NCBI RefSeq assembly: GCF_938030145.1
Contig: NZ_CALHGM010000024.1
Location: 1 to 33,458, forward strand
Direction of reading: 5' to 3'
Length of the DNA: 33,458 nt
DNA from: an uncultured Campylobacter sp.
Lineage (GTDB): Bacteria > Campylobacterota > Campylobacteria > Campylobacterales > Campylobacteraceae
Shown here one piece after another: positions 16,489 to 25,275 of this stretch. The notes under the pieces were generated by a model, which was not told where the DNA came from, made no database searches, and saw only the letters and a program-made list of their open reading frames with translations. Made by a program: the position numbers and the translations under genes. Position 1 is the stretch's first letter, and each line of letters opens with the position of its first letter.

Positions 16489-17211
16489 ATGAAAAATTTT
16501 AACGATGAGCCGCAAAGACCGCAGCCGCCGCAGTCCAAACAAAGTGCCGAGCGCCGAAATCCGCCGCAATTTGACAATAAATCCCTCGTCGTCAAAGACT
16601 ACAACATAATAGTATTCTTTATTTATAACCTATTCTTCGCTCCCTTGGCGGTACCGGTGTTTCTGTATATAGGCGATATTTTCCCATACTATACGCCGTT
16701 TGTTCCTGTAGCATTCGCCGTCGTCTCCTATCTAAACAGCGCCCATACGCGCTTTGTTCATTTGACGAATAGGGGCATTAACTACGTTAACAAGGGCGAA
16801 ATCACAAAATCTATAAAATTTGATGAGATATCGCTCATAAAGCTCACCGCTACGCCGCTATTCGGACATATCGTGCCGGCTAGAAATTCCGCAGGCATTG
16901 TGTTTTCGTTCATCGTAATAGCCGTCGCGTTTGCCGGATTTTTACAAAGCCTTAGAGGATTTATAATTTTTATTATGAGCCTGACGGCATTGATTTTGCC
17001 GTTTTTCGCTTCTAAGCTGATTTTTTCAAAGATCACGGAGGGGAAATTTAGCTTCCGTGCGATCGATACTTTGATCATCTATGACGGCAAGGGCGAATTT
17101 ATCAGTTTTATGATGAGCGGAGCGGATTTTGAAAGGATTTGCCGCTACATGCTAAAAGAGCGGCGAATCAGCCCGTCAAAATTTCAAAAGCAGTTTGTGA
17201 TATTTCAATGA
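16489..17211 (+). CDS. Membrane protein of unknown function
   Basis: 240 residues. A polar Pro/Gln/Arg-rich N-terminus (1-30) precedes two hydrophobic segments (about 40-62 and 65-82). A soluble stretch with beta character (about 86-135, containing FDEISLIKLTATPLFG) follows, then two more hydrophobic segments (about 140-160 and 163-183) and a soluble tail. The arrangement, a PH-like beta segment between two membrane hairpins, resembles bacterial PH-domain or stress membrane proteins, but I cannot name a family. A GGGAG site lies somewhat far from the ATG. It is monocistronic and ends 230 bases before a strong hairpin shared with the convergent TonB receptor gene. Confidence 0.7.
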   Translation: MKNFNDEPQRPQPPQSKQSAERRNPPQFDNKSLVVKDYNIIVFFIYNLFFAPLAVPVFLYIGDIFPYYTPFVPVAFAVVSYLNSAHTRFVHLTNRGINYVNKGEITKSIKFDEISLIKLTATPLFGHIVPARNSAGIVFSFIVIAVAFAGFLQSLRGFIIFIMSLTALILPFFASKLIFSKITEGKFSFRAIDTLIIYDGKGEFISFMMSGADFERICRYMLKERRISPSKFQKQFVIFQ

Positions 17212-17290
17212 AAAGGTTTATTAAGCGATATTGGCTTTAAAATTTAGAAAGTCGTTTCGACTTCTTAGGTTGGGTGTAAATTTGTAATTT

Positions 17291-17398
17291 CGCATGCGTT
17301 AAAATTTTACGGCTTGCACGTTAAATCATACGATGCGCACGCTAAAATTTTACGGCGCGCGGCGTGAAATTTTAAGGAGCACGGCGTGAAATTTAAAA
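17291..17398. repeat. Degenerate 21-22-bp repeats
   Basis: Five consecutive units each with a G/C-rich head (GCATGC, GCACG, GCGCACG, GCGCGGCG, GCACGGCG) and a (T)AAATTTTA-type tail followed by CGG/AGG. They resemble the array at 13521-13620 in design but are less regular. The region lies in the 270-base gap between convergent genes. Confidence 0.5.
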
Positions 17399-17438
17399 TT
17401 CCGCAAAATGCCGTAAATTTCAGAAAATTTCACGAAAT

Positions 17439-17473
17439 TTTGCGGAGCCCTGGAATTTTAAAAGCTCCGCAAA
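17439..17473. terminator. Bidirectional terminator hairpin
   Basis: TTTGCGGAGC (17439-17448) and GCTCCGCAAA (17464-17473) are perfect complements with a 15-base loop, flanked by AAATTT on both sides. It lies 11 bases past the stop of the minus-strand receptor and downstream of the plus-strand gene ending at 17211, so it can serve both. Confidence 0.65.
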
Positions 17474-17484
17474 TTTAGCTCACG

Positions 17485-20210
17485 CTACCACCGAATGCCC
17501 GCTTCCAGCCAAAACTGCCTGCCCGCCTCATAGACTAGATCGAGCGAGGTGTCGCTGCTAAGTCTTGCTTTGTTGCGCTTATTTAGGACGTTGTAGATAT
17601 CTAAATTCGTAAAAAATTCCACCTCGCCCGCCATCTTCTTAGCATACCCGATGCGCGCATCCCAGCTGTAGCTTTTGCCGAGATTGACCTTTTCGTATTT
17701 GTCGTATCTGGCAGGATACTTGCCCGCAGGCGTCTTGCCCGTGCGGGCGATCGCTTCTTGCGAGCCTTTAAACGAGAGGAAGTTATTCACGCTGATGCCG
17801 TAGCTTGGAATTTTAGTGATGATGTTTAGGCTTGCAGTCCAAGGCCTAGCATAGTCCTGCGCCGGAAGCTCCGATAGCCTCATCAGCCTGCCGTCGTATT
17901 CGACGATCTTTTCATCTTCGAGCGTTTCTCTATCAAGCGATATGTCGTAAAGGGTGTTGTTCGTCTTCATCTTGATGTGCTCAAAGCCCAGCTCAAAGCC
18001 GTTTAGCGTCCCAAACGCCTCGTAATCATCGATCGTCTTAACGCCGAAGGTTAAAATTTTATTTTCGCTTCTGCCGTCATTAGTAAAGGTTTGATAGTTG
18101 TTTTGGTAGTTCGGATTCGGCGCTAGACCTAGATCTCTTCGCGTAGCTTTGATGATCTGATCCCTGCCCTTGCGGCTTACATATTTGCCGAAAAACTCAA
18201 AATTCCCAAGCTTTTGCTTTGCCCCAAATACCAGCTCATCCTCATAAGGCACCCTTAGCTCGTTAAATTTAGTTAGAGATGGATCTTTTGGCAGTTGCGT
18301 CCAGTTTTGCGTATAGGCATTGCGCGGGCGCGTGTAGGTAGTGGCGAGCCCCTCTCGCCCCTCTCTTAATTTGTAGGTAAAGAGATTGCGTCCGTAGTAG
18401 CGGTTTGCGCCGAAGCTAATGATCGAATCGCCGTCGCCAAAAATATCGTAGTAGCTGTTAAATCTCGGCGCCGCAGTCGTTTGCTTCATATAATCGTCCC
18501 TATTTAGTCTTACGCCCGGCCGCAAAGTAAGATCGCCGATTTTTATCTCATCCTCCAGATAAACCGCCAAGCTTTTCATATCCACCTTGGTATTGCCCTT
18601 GTAATAGCTTTTTCGCGTAAAAAACTGGCCGCTTCTACCACGCCTCGCAAAAGAATCGTCTATCGAGCAGAGCTCGTCATCAGGATCGCAAGCATTTACA
18701 CCCACAGGTAGCGGTGCTATTCCGCCAGCGGTCATAAACTCTTTTCTTACGTTAAATTTAGCCTCTTGATTTTTAAACTCAAAGCCTGTGATAAATCTAT
18801 GCTTACTGCCGCCGAGATCAAATTCATTAAACTCCAGATCCGCGTTGTATGAAAGGCTCTTTTGAGTCTGATCGAGATCCCCAAAGCCACCCTCTATCGC
18901 TGCGGCAGATAAAATTTTACTGCCCCAATTCTTTACGTTTGAGTATTGCCAAGCCCTGTAATATTCATTCTCGGCATCACGCGAACTCTCCAGCTTGCTG
19001 TAGGATAAAATTTGATTAAATCTAGCAAAATCGCCATCGTAGTCGGTTTTAAGCGCTAAATTTAAACCGCCTGATTTCATATCGACGTAGGAGTCTTTGA
19101 CGTGGTCGTTAAACATCTTGTTTCTCTGCGGCGCATAAAAAACGCTAGGCGTGATCGTCAGGCGGTCGGTCGCGTACCAAAGCGCTTTTAGGAAGTAGTT
19201 GTCTATATTTCGCCTCTGGATCCGCTCGGTGATAGTCGTATCGGCGTTGTATCTTCTGTCGTAGGCCTTGAGCGGAATTTTACTTCTAGTATTGGTGTAG
19301 CCGAACATCAAGCCCAGATCCTCGGTAACGGTGCCCTCTAAATTTAGCCTCGTGATCCACTTATCAAATCTCGGCTGATTTAGCGGCGTAGCGGAGTTTT
19401 CAAAGCTCTGTTCATCGCCGTAGATATGGTATCTAGTCCAACTATCTTCGGTGTGCTGCATCGAAAACTTGCCGTGAAAGCCCGCGCGCGGATCTCGCGT
19501 CTTAGCCTCCACTACGCCGCCGGTAAATCCGCCGTATTTGGCGGAGATGCCGCTATCGTGCACCTCGACGCTCCGTAAAAAATCGCTATCGATCGCCATA
19601 CCTTGCGAGACGGAATTCATCGTATCAAACGCCGAAAAGCGCGTAGGATTGCCGCCCGGATTTCTAGCGGGATCAAGATCGTTATTCATATTCGCGCCGT
19701 CAAGCATAAAGTTGTTTTGCCAATACTTCGCACCGTTGATACTGATATTTGCGGGGCTGATCTCGCCTAGCGTCGTGCTCTGGCGGTTTGTGGAGCTGAA
19801 TTGCACATTTGGATTGGTACGCAAAAGCTGCACGAAGTCGCCGTTGCCGCTAGGCATCGACTCGATCATCGTCCTGCTTATTTTTTGCGTACCGCCATAG
19901 CTATCGCCGACGCTCGTCAGGCTAGAGTCAATGTTGCCGACGACCACTATTTCGGGGAATTTATAACTACTTGTCGTAGCAGCCGAGCTTCGTGCCTCCG
20001 AGCCTTCTTTGGTAACAACGCTTCTGGTTGCGTTATTTTCAGACGAATCCTGCGCGACGCTTAGACCGCAAAGACACGCCGCGACTATTAAGGAGCGTGC
20101 AAGCCCCCCCTGCAGCGATTTTGAGTGGATTTCTCGCCTTTTACGGAAGCGGAATAATTGCGGCCTGCGCCGCTTTTACATGGCTTACAGGCCCAAAAAC
20201 CGACAATCAT
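17485..20210 (-). CDS. TonB-dependent outer-membrane receptor, frameshifted at a G7 tract (phase-off)
   Basis: The receptor frame is open from 17485 to above 19947. A plug domain comes first (QKISRTMIESMPSG, ISINGAKYWQNNFMLDGAN, ISAKYGGFTGGVVEAKTRDP), then a long beta-barrel ending in an aromatic-terminated strand, FWLEAGIRW. The signal peptide lies further upstream (ARSLIVAACLCGLSVAQ), but no start codon precedes it in that frame. The best start, ATG at 20210 with AGGAG five bases before it, is one frame off. The switch point is a run of seven G (20104-20110). With eight G the protein is 908 residues with a long basic N-region before the signal; with seven it ends after about 40 residues. 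TonB receptors import iron complexes, heme, B12 or small proteins. A Fur-box-like sequence overlaps the promoter. GTG at 19947 would omit the signal peptide. Confidence 0.85.
20104..20110 (-). repeat. Poly-G (G7) tract: candidate phase-variation switch
   Basis: Seven G on the coding strand, within the 5' part of the TonB receptor gene between the ATG and the signal peptide. Gain of one G or loss of two puts the receptor in frame. G homopolymers are the usual contingency elements of Campylobacter, though active ones are often eight or longer. Confidence 0.7.
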
Positions 20211-20285
20211 CTTTTCTCCTTTTTTGAAAATAAAAATTAAAACTGTGGAAATTTAGCCAATAATATTTTAAATTTCAATAAAAGT

Positions 20286-20299
20286 GATAACAATTATAC
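20286..20299. promoter_or_regulatory. Promoter -10 and Fur-box-like site of the TonB receptor
   Basis: On the minus strand TATAATTGTTATCA. TATAAT (20294-20299) is the likely -10, and the whole matches 12 of 14 positions of GATAATTATTATCA-type Fur sites. The leader to the ATG would be about 75 bases. Iron repression is therefore plausible. Confidence 0.45.
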
Positions 20300-20527
20300 G
20301 ACTTATGCAAACAATAGAAAAAATGTAACAAAATAGCGATATATCAGCGAGGTAATTCTATTCTATAATAAAATTTATCTAAGATATATGTGCGGCGCAG
20401 ATGGGTTTAATTGAGCTTTATTCTTGAGTTCGTTTTTAAACTGCATAAATTTACGAAGCCGAAATTTGCCGTGCAAGCGCCGTTAAATTTAAACTCGCCA
20501 AGTAAATTTAACGAGCAAAATTTAAAT

Positions 20528-20554
20528 GCGCCGAGCTCGTTAAAATTTCGGCGC
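20528..20554 (-). terminator. Possible terminator of the M16 peptidase gene
   Basis: GCGCCGA (20528-20534) / TCGGCGC (20548-20554), 13-base loop, overlapping the last codons of the peptidase and followed on the minus strand by ATTTAAATTTT. With a separate promoter at 20294, this suggests the peptidase and receptor can be transcribed separately. The rest of 20211-20539 holds no gene. Confidence 0.45.
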
Positions 20555-23281
20555 GTTTATCCTCACGGTTTCATCGGTGTCAAAAATATAGGTCTGCGCC
20601 GCCTCCGCGATATCCTTCGGCGAGATGGAATTTATGATCTTTTCAAAGGTCTTAAAATCGGCGATCTCCTCATTCCAAAGCGCGTATTTTACGAGCGCGT
20701 CGTTCCAAAACTCAGGGCTTTCGCGAGCGGTACGCGCCGTGATGATCTGGGATTTTTTAAAATTTTCAAGATGCCTCGCTACGTCCAATCCGCCGCCTGC
20801 GATTTCTGCAAAAATTTCTCTAATTGCGGATAAAATTTGATCCGTATTTTGCGGCGCGCAGGAAAACGAAATATGAAGGCTCGAGTGTTCATACGGGATG
20901 CGGCTTAGGCTCGAAGCGACCGAAAAGCCGTAAGTACGCCCCTCGTCCTCTCTGATGCGCTCTCTAAGTGCTTCCTGAAGCACCGAAGCTAGGGCTGAAA
21001 TTTTAATTGCATTTTCAAGAGAATGCGGAGCGGATTTGTTTATCGCGGTAAGCGCGACGTCGCTTCTAGGGGAGTTTTGATAGTTGCGCATAAAGACGTG
21101 CCGTCCGCTTAAGCTGCGAATTCCGTCGTCTTTAAAATCCTCGCGTTCGCCGCGAGCGGGCAGGTTCGCCAGATATTTTTTTATGAGGGCTTCGGCGTCT
21201 TTTAACTCAAAATCGCCGCTAAGTACGAAAGTGTAGGATGCGGCGTTGCTAAATTTATCATAGACGATCTTTTTTAATTCCTCCGCATTAAGAGCTTTGA
21301 TCTGCGCGGCGCTTAGAGGGCGCATTCGCGCATTGCCGCCGTAAAAAAACTCGCTAAATTCCCTGCTAAATTTATATCCGGGCAATTTCTCGTTTCGCGC
21401 AAGCTCATCGAGCGATTTGATCTTTAAATTTTGCAGCGCTTTCTCGTCCACGCGCGGAGAGCTAAGCTCTAAGTTTATCGCTTCCAGTAGCCATTTTAGA
21501 TCCTGCGAGCCGCAGCTTCCGTAAAATCCGTGCGAGAACGCGGAGATATTTTTGCGGTAATTCACCTGCCGCCCGCTTAAAATTTGCGAAATTTCATAAT
21601 TGTTAAACTCGCCCGCGCCGCTTTCGTTTGAAAGCATCGCAGCAAAACTGCCGAGCCCCGGATGCGCTAGATTGGACATTCCGCCTCTGCTTACCGCGGC
21701 AAACGAGATGAAATCTTTGCGCGTCTTAAGCGGCTTTAAGATCACGGTCGCGTTATTTTCAAGCAGGTAGGTATAAAATTTAAATCGCGGCTCAAAGCTC
21801 TTGCTTAAAATTTTGCCCTCAGGTAGGTTTTTAGAAACCAAGCTACCCGGCAGCTTTTTATGCGCGGCATGCGTATTTATCGCCCTAGCGCCGCTTTGCA
21901 GCTTTTTAAATTTAGCCTCATCCAGATTATATCCGGAGCCGCTAAAAACGCTTGCGTGCACCTCGCTTAGATCTGTCAGGCGCCTAAATTCTAAATTTAG
22001 CTCCTCCAGACTGATCTCACGCAGCAGTTTTACCTCCAAATCTCGCTGTTTTGCGGCGCTAGGCAGAGCGGCTCCTGATTTTACGGCATGAAGAATTTCT
22101 CTTGCAAAAAACGCGGAATTCGCGCTTTTTTTGCGCTCAAAGGCGCTGTACCGCGAGCTGATCAAAGCATCCTTTGCAAGGGCGAAATCGCGCGCATCAA
22201 AGCCGCGATCTCGCAGGCTTTTGATTAGCCCGAGCGCCTGCGAGATCGCGCCGTCAAAGTCTCCGCCCAAAACGGCGACGTCAAAGCTATAGATCGTTTT
22301 TTGAAACTGCAAATTCGATCTGGAAAAATTAACTCGCAGCAGCGCGCCTTCGCTAGCCTTCGCTCGCTCGTAAATCGTAGAAATAAGGCTTGAGATAAGC
22401 TCGCTTTTTAAAATTTTTCTCGCATTCGCCTCGCTACTTGGGGGCGCGAATTCCTCCCAAAACGAAATTTTGACGGAATTTAGCGACGTTTCGTTCGTAT
22501 CGTAATTGTAAATTTTCAAACCCTGTCTCGGCGGAATGCCCATATCCTGGCGAGCGTAGGAGTTTGTATTTTTAAGAGGCGAAAAATTTTGCTTTAGCAA
22601 TTTTAAAATTTTATCCCTTTTGAAATCACCCACGGCTATAAATTTCATAGACCTGGGCTGGTAAATTTTTTGATAAAGCTCCTTGATTCGCTGCGCGCTT
22701 ACGGATTTTACGACCGCCATATCGCCGATCGGCGCGCGATTAAAATACGCGCTGCCGCCGTAAAGCTCCTCATCCATCCGCTCGTAAAGCCTCGCAATCG
22801 GCGTATCGCGGCTGCGCGCCTCCTCGATTATGACGCCTCTTTCTTTTACGAGCTCAAGCGGATTAAACTCCACTCCGTCCGCAATCGAAGCAAAAATTTT
22901 AAAAACGTCCTTTAAATTTTCTTCGCTAACGGCGATGTTAAGCGTGTAGATCGTGCTGTCGTAGCCCGTCTGCGCATTTACGTCGGCGCCGAATTTCACG
23001 CCCAGGCTCTGTAGCTTTTTAATGAGCTCGTTTTTGCTAAAATCGCGGCTTCCGTTAAAGGACATATGCTCTATGAAATGCGCAAGCCCGCGCTCATTAG
23101 GGGTCTCATCGATCGAGCCCGCATCCACGATGAGATAAAAAACGGCTGAATTTTTAGGCACGGAATTTTCTAAAATATAGTATTTAAGGCCGTTTGGCAG
23201 CGCTCCTCGCAGGACGGCTCCGTCCCACTCAAGCGCAAAAGCTCCCGCACAAAGCAGTAAAAATAGTAAAATTTTTCGCAT
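20540..23281 (-). CDS. M16-family zinc peptidase (insulinase/PqqL-FusC-like), periplasmic
   Basis: 913 residues, an intact two-lobe M16 protein. The signal peptide is MRKILLFLLLCAGAFA. The inverted zinc motif HFIEH lies at 68-72, with distal acidic residues Glu147 and Glu154 in KERGVIIEEARSRD at the spacing expected for the zinc and catalytic glutamates. The second half repeats the fold without an HxxEH, as is normal for the inactive lobe, and contains the R-Y substrate-binding pair in GRTYGF near the end. Such clam-shell proteases degrade unfolded or small proteins inside a chamber. In Pectobacterium FusC cleaves imported ferredoxin, and E. coli PqqL pairs with the receptor YddB. Here a TonB receptor follows on the same strand, which supports a similar import-and-degrade role. 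Confidence 0.92.
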   Translation of the reverse strand: MRKILLFLLLCAGAFALEWDGAVLRGALPNGLKYYILENSVPKNSAVFYLIVDAGSIDETPNERGLAHFIEHMSFNGSRDFSKNELIKKLQSLGVKFGADVNAQTGYDSTIYTLNIAVSEENLKDVFKIFASIADGVEFNPLELVKERGVIIEEARSRDTPIARLYERMDEELYGGSAYFNRAPIGDMAVVKSVSAQRIKELYQKIYQPRSMKFIAVGDFKRDKILKLLKQNFSPLKNTNSYARQDMGIPPRQGLKIYNYDTNETSLNSVKISFWEEFAPPSSEANARKILKSELISSLISTIYERAKASEGALLRVNFSRSNLQFQKTIYSFDVAVLGGDFDGAISQALGLIKSLRDRGFDARDFALAKDALISSRYSAFERKKSANSAFFAREILHAVKSGAALPSAAKQRDLEVKLLREISLEELNLEFRRLTDLSEVHASVFSGSGYNLDEAKFKKLQSGARAINTHAAHKKLPGSLVSKNLPEGKILSKSFEPRFKFYTYLLENNATVILKPLKTRKDFISFAAVSRGGMSNLAHPGLGSFAAMLSNESGAGEFNNYEISQILSGRQVNYRKNISAFSHGFYGSCGSQDLKWLLEAINLELSSPRVDEKALQNLKIKSLDELARNEKLPGYKFSREFSEFFYGGNARMRPLSAAQIKALNAEELKKIVYDKFSNAASYTFVLSGDFELKDAEALIKKYLANLPARGEREDFKDDGIRSLSGRHVFMRNYQNSPRSDVALTAINKSAPHSLENAIKISALASVLQEALRERIREDEGRTYGFSVASSLSRIPYEHSSLHISFSCAPQNTDQILSAIREIFAEIAGGGLDVARHLENFKKSQIITARTARESPEFWNDALVKYALWNEEIADFKTFEKIINSISPKDIAEAAQTYIFDTDETVRINAPKF

Positions 23282-24001
23282 TTAAGCCTTTCTTTTATTT
23301 CTAGTCAAATTCCGTCTCGCAGATATTTGGCAGACTTTTCTCTTTCGGCTTATCAAGCTGCCTACCTGCGCCATTCTGCGCTATTTTTTAGATTTGCTCG
23401 TTCGACCCGTCAGCCTACGATATCTCTTAGGCTCGCTTACTTTTAACTTGGTTACTCACCTGTTCGCCGCGCTAATCCCGGTCTGCTTCGCGAGCTTACC
23501 GGCTCCGGCTCCATATCAAGCAGCTTCTCTCATTTTGTGCATCGCCCGAATAGGTAAATGCATCGATCTTGCTCTGCGCGGCTGCGCGGGCACAAATTTT
23601 AAAATTTACTTGCACCCGGGCTAAATTTAAAAAGCGCGAATCAGTAAATTTTAAAATTTTACGCCAAGCACGGCGGGCTGTTAAGCTTTGAAATTCCACG
23701 GCTAAATTTCGCAATTATCTTTCACAGTCGCTTTTATGTCCATACGGACAAATATTTAAATTTTACATTGCCCCTATTCTTGCCATGCGCTGTTTTAGCA
23801 CGTATCGATCAAACAAGCCGCTGACGCACGATCTTGGCATCTTTGCCGCATGATATTTTAGCGCTCCGCCTATAAACGCGCCGCCCTAAACTACCGTTTA
23901 CTACAGGATAAAATTTTAGCCTAAAGAGCATTAAATGAAAATTAGTATAAATAAAATTTGAATTTTTTGAAGTTAAAAGGGAATTTCAGATTAGATTAAA
24001 A
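23282..24001. other. Non-coding stretch between M16 peptidase and tRNA cluster
   Basis: About 720 bases without a supported gene. Open frames at 23394-23624 (plus) and 23496-23714 (minus) lack ribosome sites and overlap each other. A short TGTCC/GGACA inverted repeat sits near 23740. The right end is AT-rich. Confidence 0.6.
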
Positions 24002-24089
24002 TGGCCGGGAGATAGGGATTCGAACCCCAGGAGGCTTTCACCTCAACGGTTTTCAAGACCGCCGCTTTCGACCGCTCAGCCATCTCCCG
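24002..24089 (-). tRNA. tRNA-Ser (anticodon UGA)
   Basis: 88 nt including CCA. Acceptor CGGGAGA / TCTCCCG with G discriminator, anticodon loop CTTGAAA (TGA), long variable arm, T-arm GGTTCGAATCC. It reads UCA/UCG and related codons. Confidence 0.94.
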
Positions 24090-24146
24090 ATTAAGGGCGG
24101 GTAGACCCCGCTGAAAGTTCGCGTAGACAAGACCTGCGCGTAGAAT

Positions 24147-24302
24147 TTATTCGGTTTTTTCTCCGACCCACTCAGCGCCGTTGTGAACCTTTTCTTTGGT
24201 CCATTGAGCCGCATTGTGTGAGTCCTCTTTTACGCCGTGCCAAGTATTAGAGCACCCGCTAAAAACCATCAATGCCAAAAGAGCCGCTAGTATGTATCTC
24301 AT
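24147..24302 (-). CDS. Small entericidin-like lipoprotein inside the tRNA cluster
   Basis: 51 residues from ATG at 24302, with AAGGAG eight bases upstream. A hydrophobic signal ends in FSGC, so Cys17 would be acylated. The mature peptide starts CSNTWHGVKEDS and continues with two similar Trp-containing repeats (AAQWTKEKVHN and GAEWVGEKTE). This closely follows the entericidin EcnA/EcnB plan: short lipopeptide, GCxNT start, amphipathic helix. Entericidins in E. coli are described as an antidote/toxin pair affecting membrane stability; here only one copy is present. It is placed between tRNA-Ser and tRNA-Cys on the same strand and may share their transcript. Confidence 0.8.
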   Translation of the reverse strand: MRYILAALLALMVFSGCSNTWHGVKEDSHNAAQWTKEKVHNGAEWVGEKTE

Positions 24303-24322
24303 AATAACTCCTTTTTAGGATC

Positions 24323-24396
24323 TGGAGGCGACACCCGGATTCGAACCGGGGATCAAAGCTTTGCAGGCTCATGCCTTACCACTTGGCTATGTCGCC
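24323..24396 (-). tRNA. tRNA-Cys (anticodon GCA)
   Basis: 74 nt including CCA. Acceptor GGCGACA / TGTCGCC, anticodon GCA in loop CTGCAAA, T-arm GGTTCGAATCC. It lies 20 bases upstream (in transcription) of the small lipoprotein gene. Confidence 0.95.
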
Positions 24397-24412
24397 ACGC
24401 CGGCTTATTAGG

Positions 24413-24499
24413 TGGTGCCCGGAGCCGGACTTGAACCGGCACGGAAAAAATTCCGAGGGATTTTAAGTCCCTTGCGTCTACCGATTCCGCCATCCGGGC
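24413..24499 (-). tRNA. tRNA-Leu (anticodon UAA)
   Basis: 87 nt including CCA. Acceptor GCCCGGA / TCCGGGC, anticodon stem GGGA / TCCC with loop CTTAAAA (TAA), long variable arm and T-arm GGTTCAAGTCC. It reads UUA/UUG. Confidence 0.95.
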
Positions 24500-24527
24500 A
24501 CGTTTAATACAAAAACAGAATGTAAAA

Positions 24528-24602
24528 TGGAGCGGGAAACGAGAGTCGAACTCGCGACATCAACCATGGCAAGGTTGCGCTCTACCACTGAGCTATTCCC
24601 GC
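24528..24602 (-). tRNA. tRNA-Gly (anticodon GCC)
   Basis: 75 nt including CCA. Acceptor GCGGGAA / TTCCCGC, D-arm AGCTCAGTGGTAGAGC, anticodon GCC in loop TTGCCAT, T-arm GAGTTCGACTC. It is the first gene of the minus-strand cluster Gly-Leu-Cys-lipoprotein-Ser. Confidence 0.95.
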
Positions 24603-24737
24603 GCAAAGAAATGAAATATTACCCAATGCAAGCTTAAAATTTCATTTTATAGCGGTCCTTGCAGAGAAAATTTTGGCGTAGCGCCGGAATTTAAAAATTT
24701 TGTAAGTAAAATAATGTAAAATTACAAAATCTTTATT

Positions 24738-24813
<76 letters not shown>

Positions 24814-24881
24814 TTTAAGCTATTTTAAAGCTTTAATCACTTCTTTTAAATCTCTTTTACTTCCTTTAAATACCGATATCT

Positions 24882-25249
24882 ATGGCTTTTAGTAATTTTG
24901 ATTATTTTTGTTTCTTTTTATGTTATAATTATTTTAGAATAATTCAGTTAGTTATTAGGTTAGTTAAAAACCTATTAGGTCGGTTTTACAGAAAGAGCGA
25001 TAAATATCGCCCAAAAGCCCTTTTGCGCATATATCGCACAAAAAAACCAAAAAACGGCATAAGCGAGAACTATATCGCGAAAATCATTAAGATGAACGAA
25101 AAATATATACCTCCATCTTTTGACGAGCGCGATATAAAGACGATGAAATATAGTGATATTTTAGAATTTTGAACCAAAATAATCCGAGTTCTAGTCGTCT
25201 CGAAACGCTTCATCACCTAATAAATGATATAGAAAAGTCTTTGCAATAA
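24882..25249 (+). pseudogene. AT-rich unknown ORF, probably a broken gene remnant
   Basis: A 96-codon frame (24882-25172) has a hydrophobic, aromatic start (FSNFDYFCFFLCYNYF) and then a basic, helix-like region ending MKYSDILEF. No ribosome site precedes its ATG, so the true 5' end may be lost. At the stop, TTTTGA, the next frame is open for a further 26 codons (25169-25249) with an amphipathic sequence containing RLETLHHLINDIEKSLQ. One extra T would fuse them. I do not recognise either part. It may be the 3' part of a larger gene lost next to the tRNA. Confidence 0.35.
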
Positions 25250-25275
25250 ATTAAATTTTAATGAGAGGAGAGATT

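Noticed and set aside
19945..19947. GTG at 19947 as the true start of the TonB receptor
   Set aside because: It would remove the signal peptide and the beginning of the plug, and has no ribosome site.
23394..23624. Open plus-strand frame of 76 codons before the tRNA cluster
   Set aside because: TTG start without ribosome site, overlaps an open minus-strand frame, no recognisable motif.
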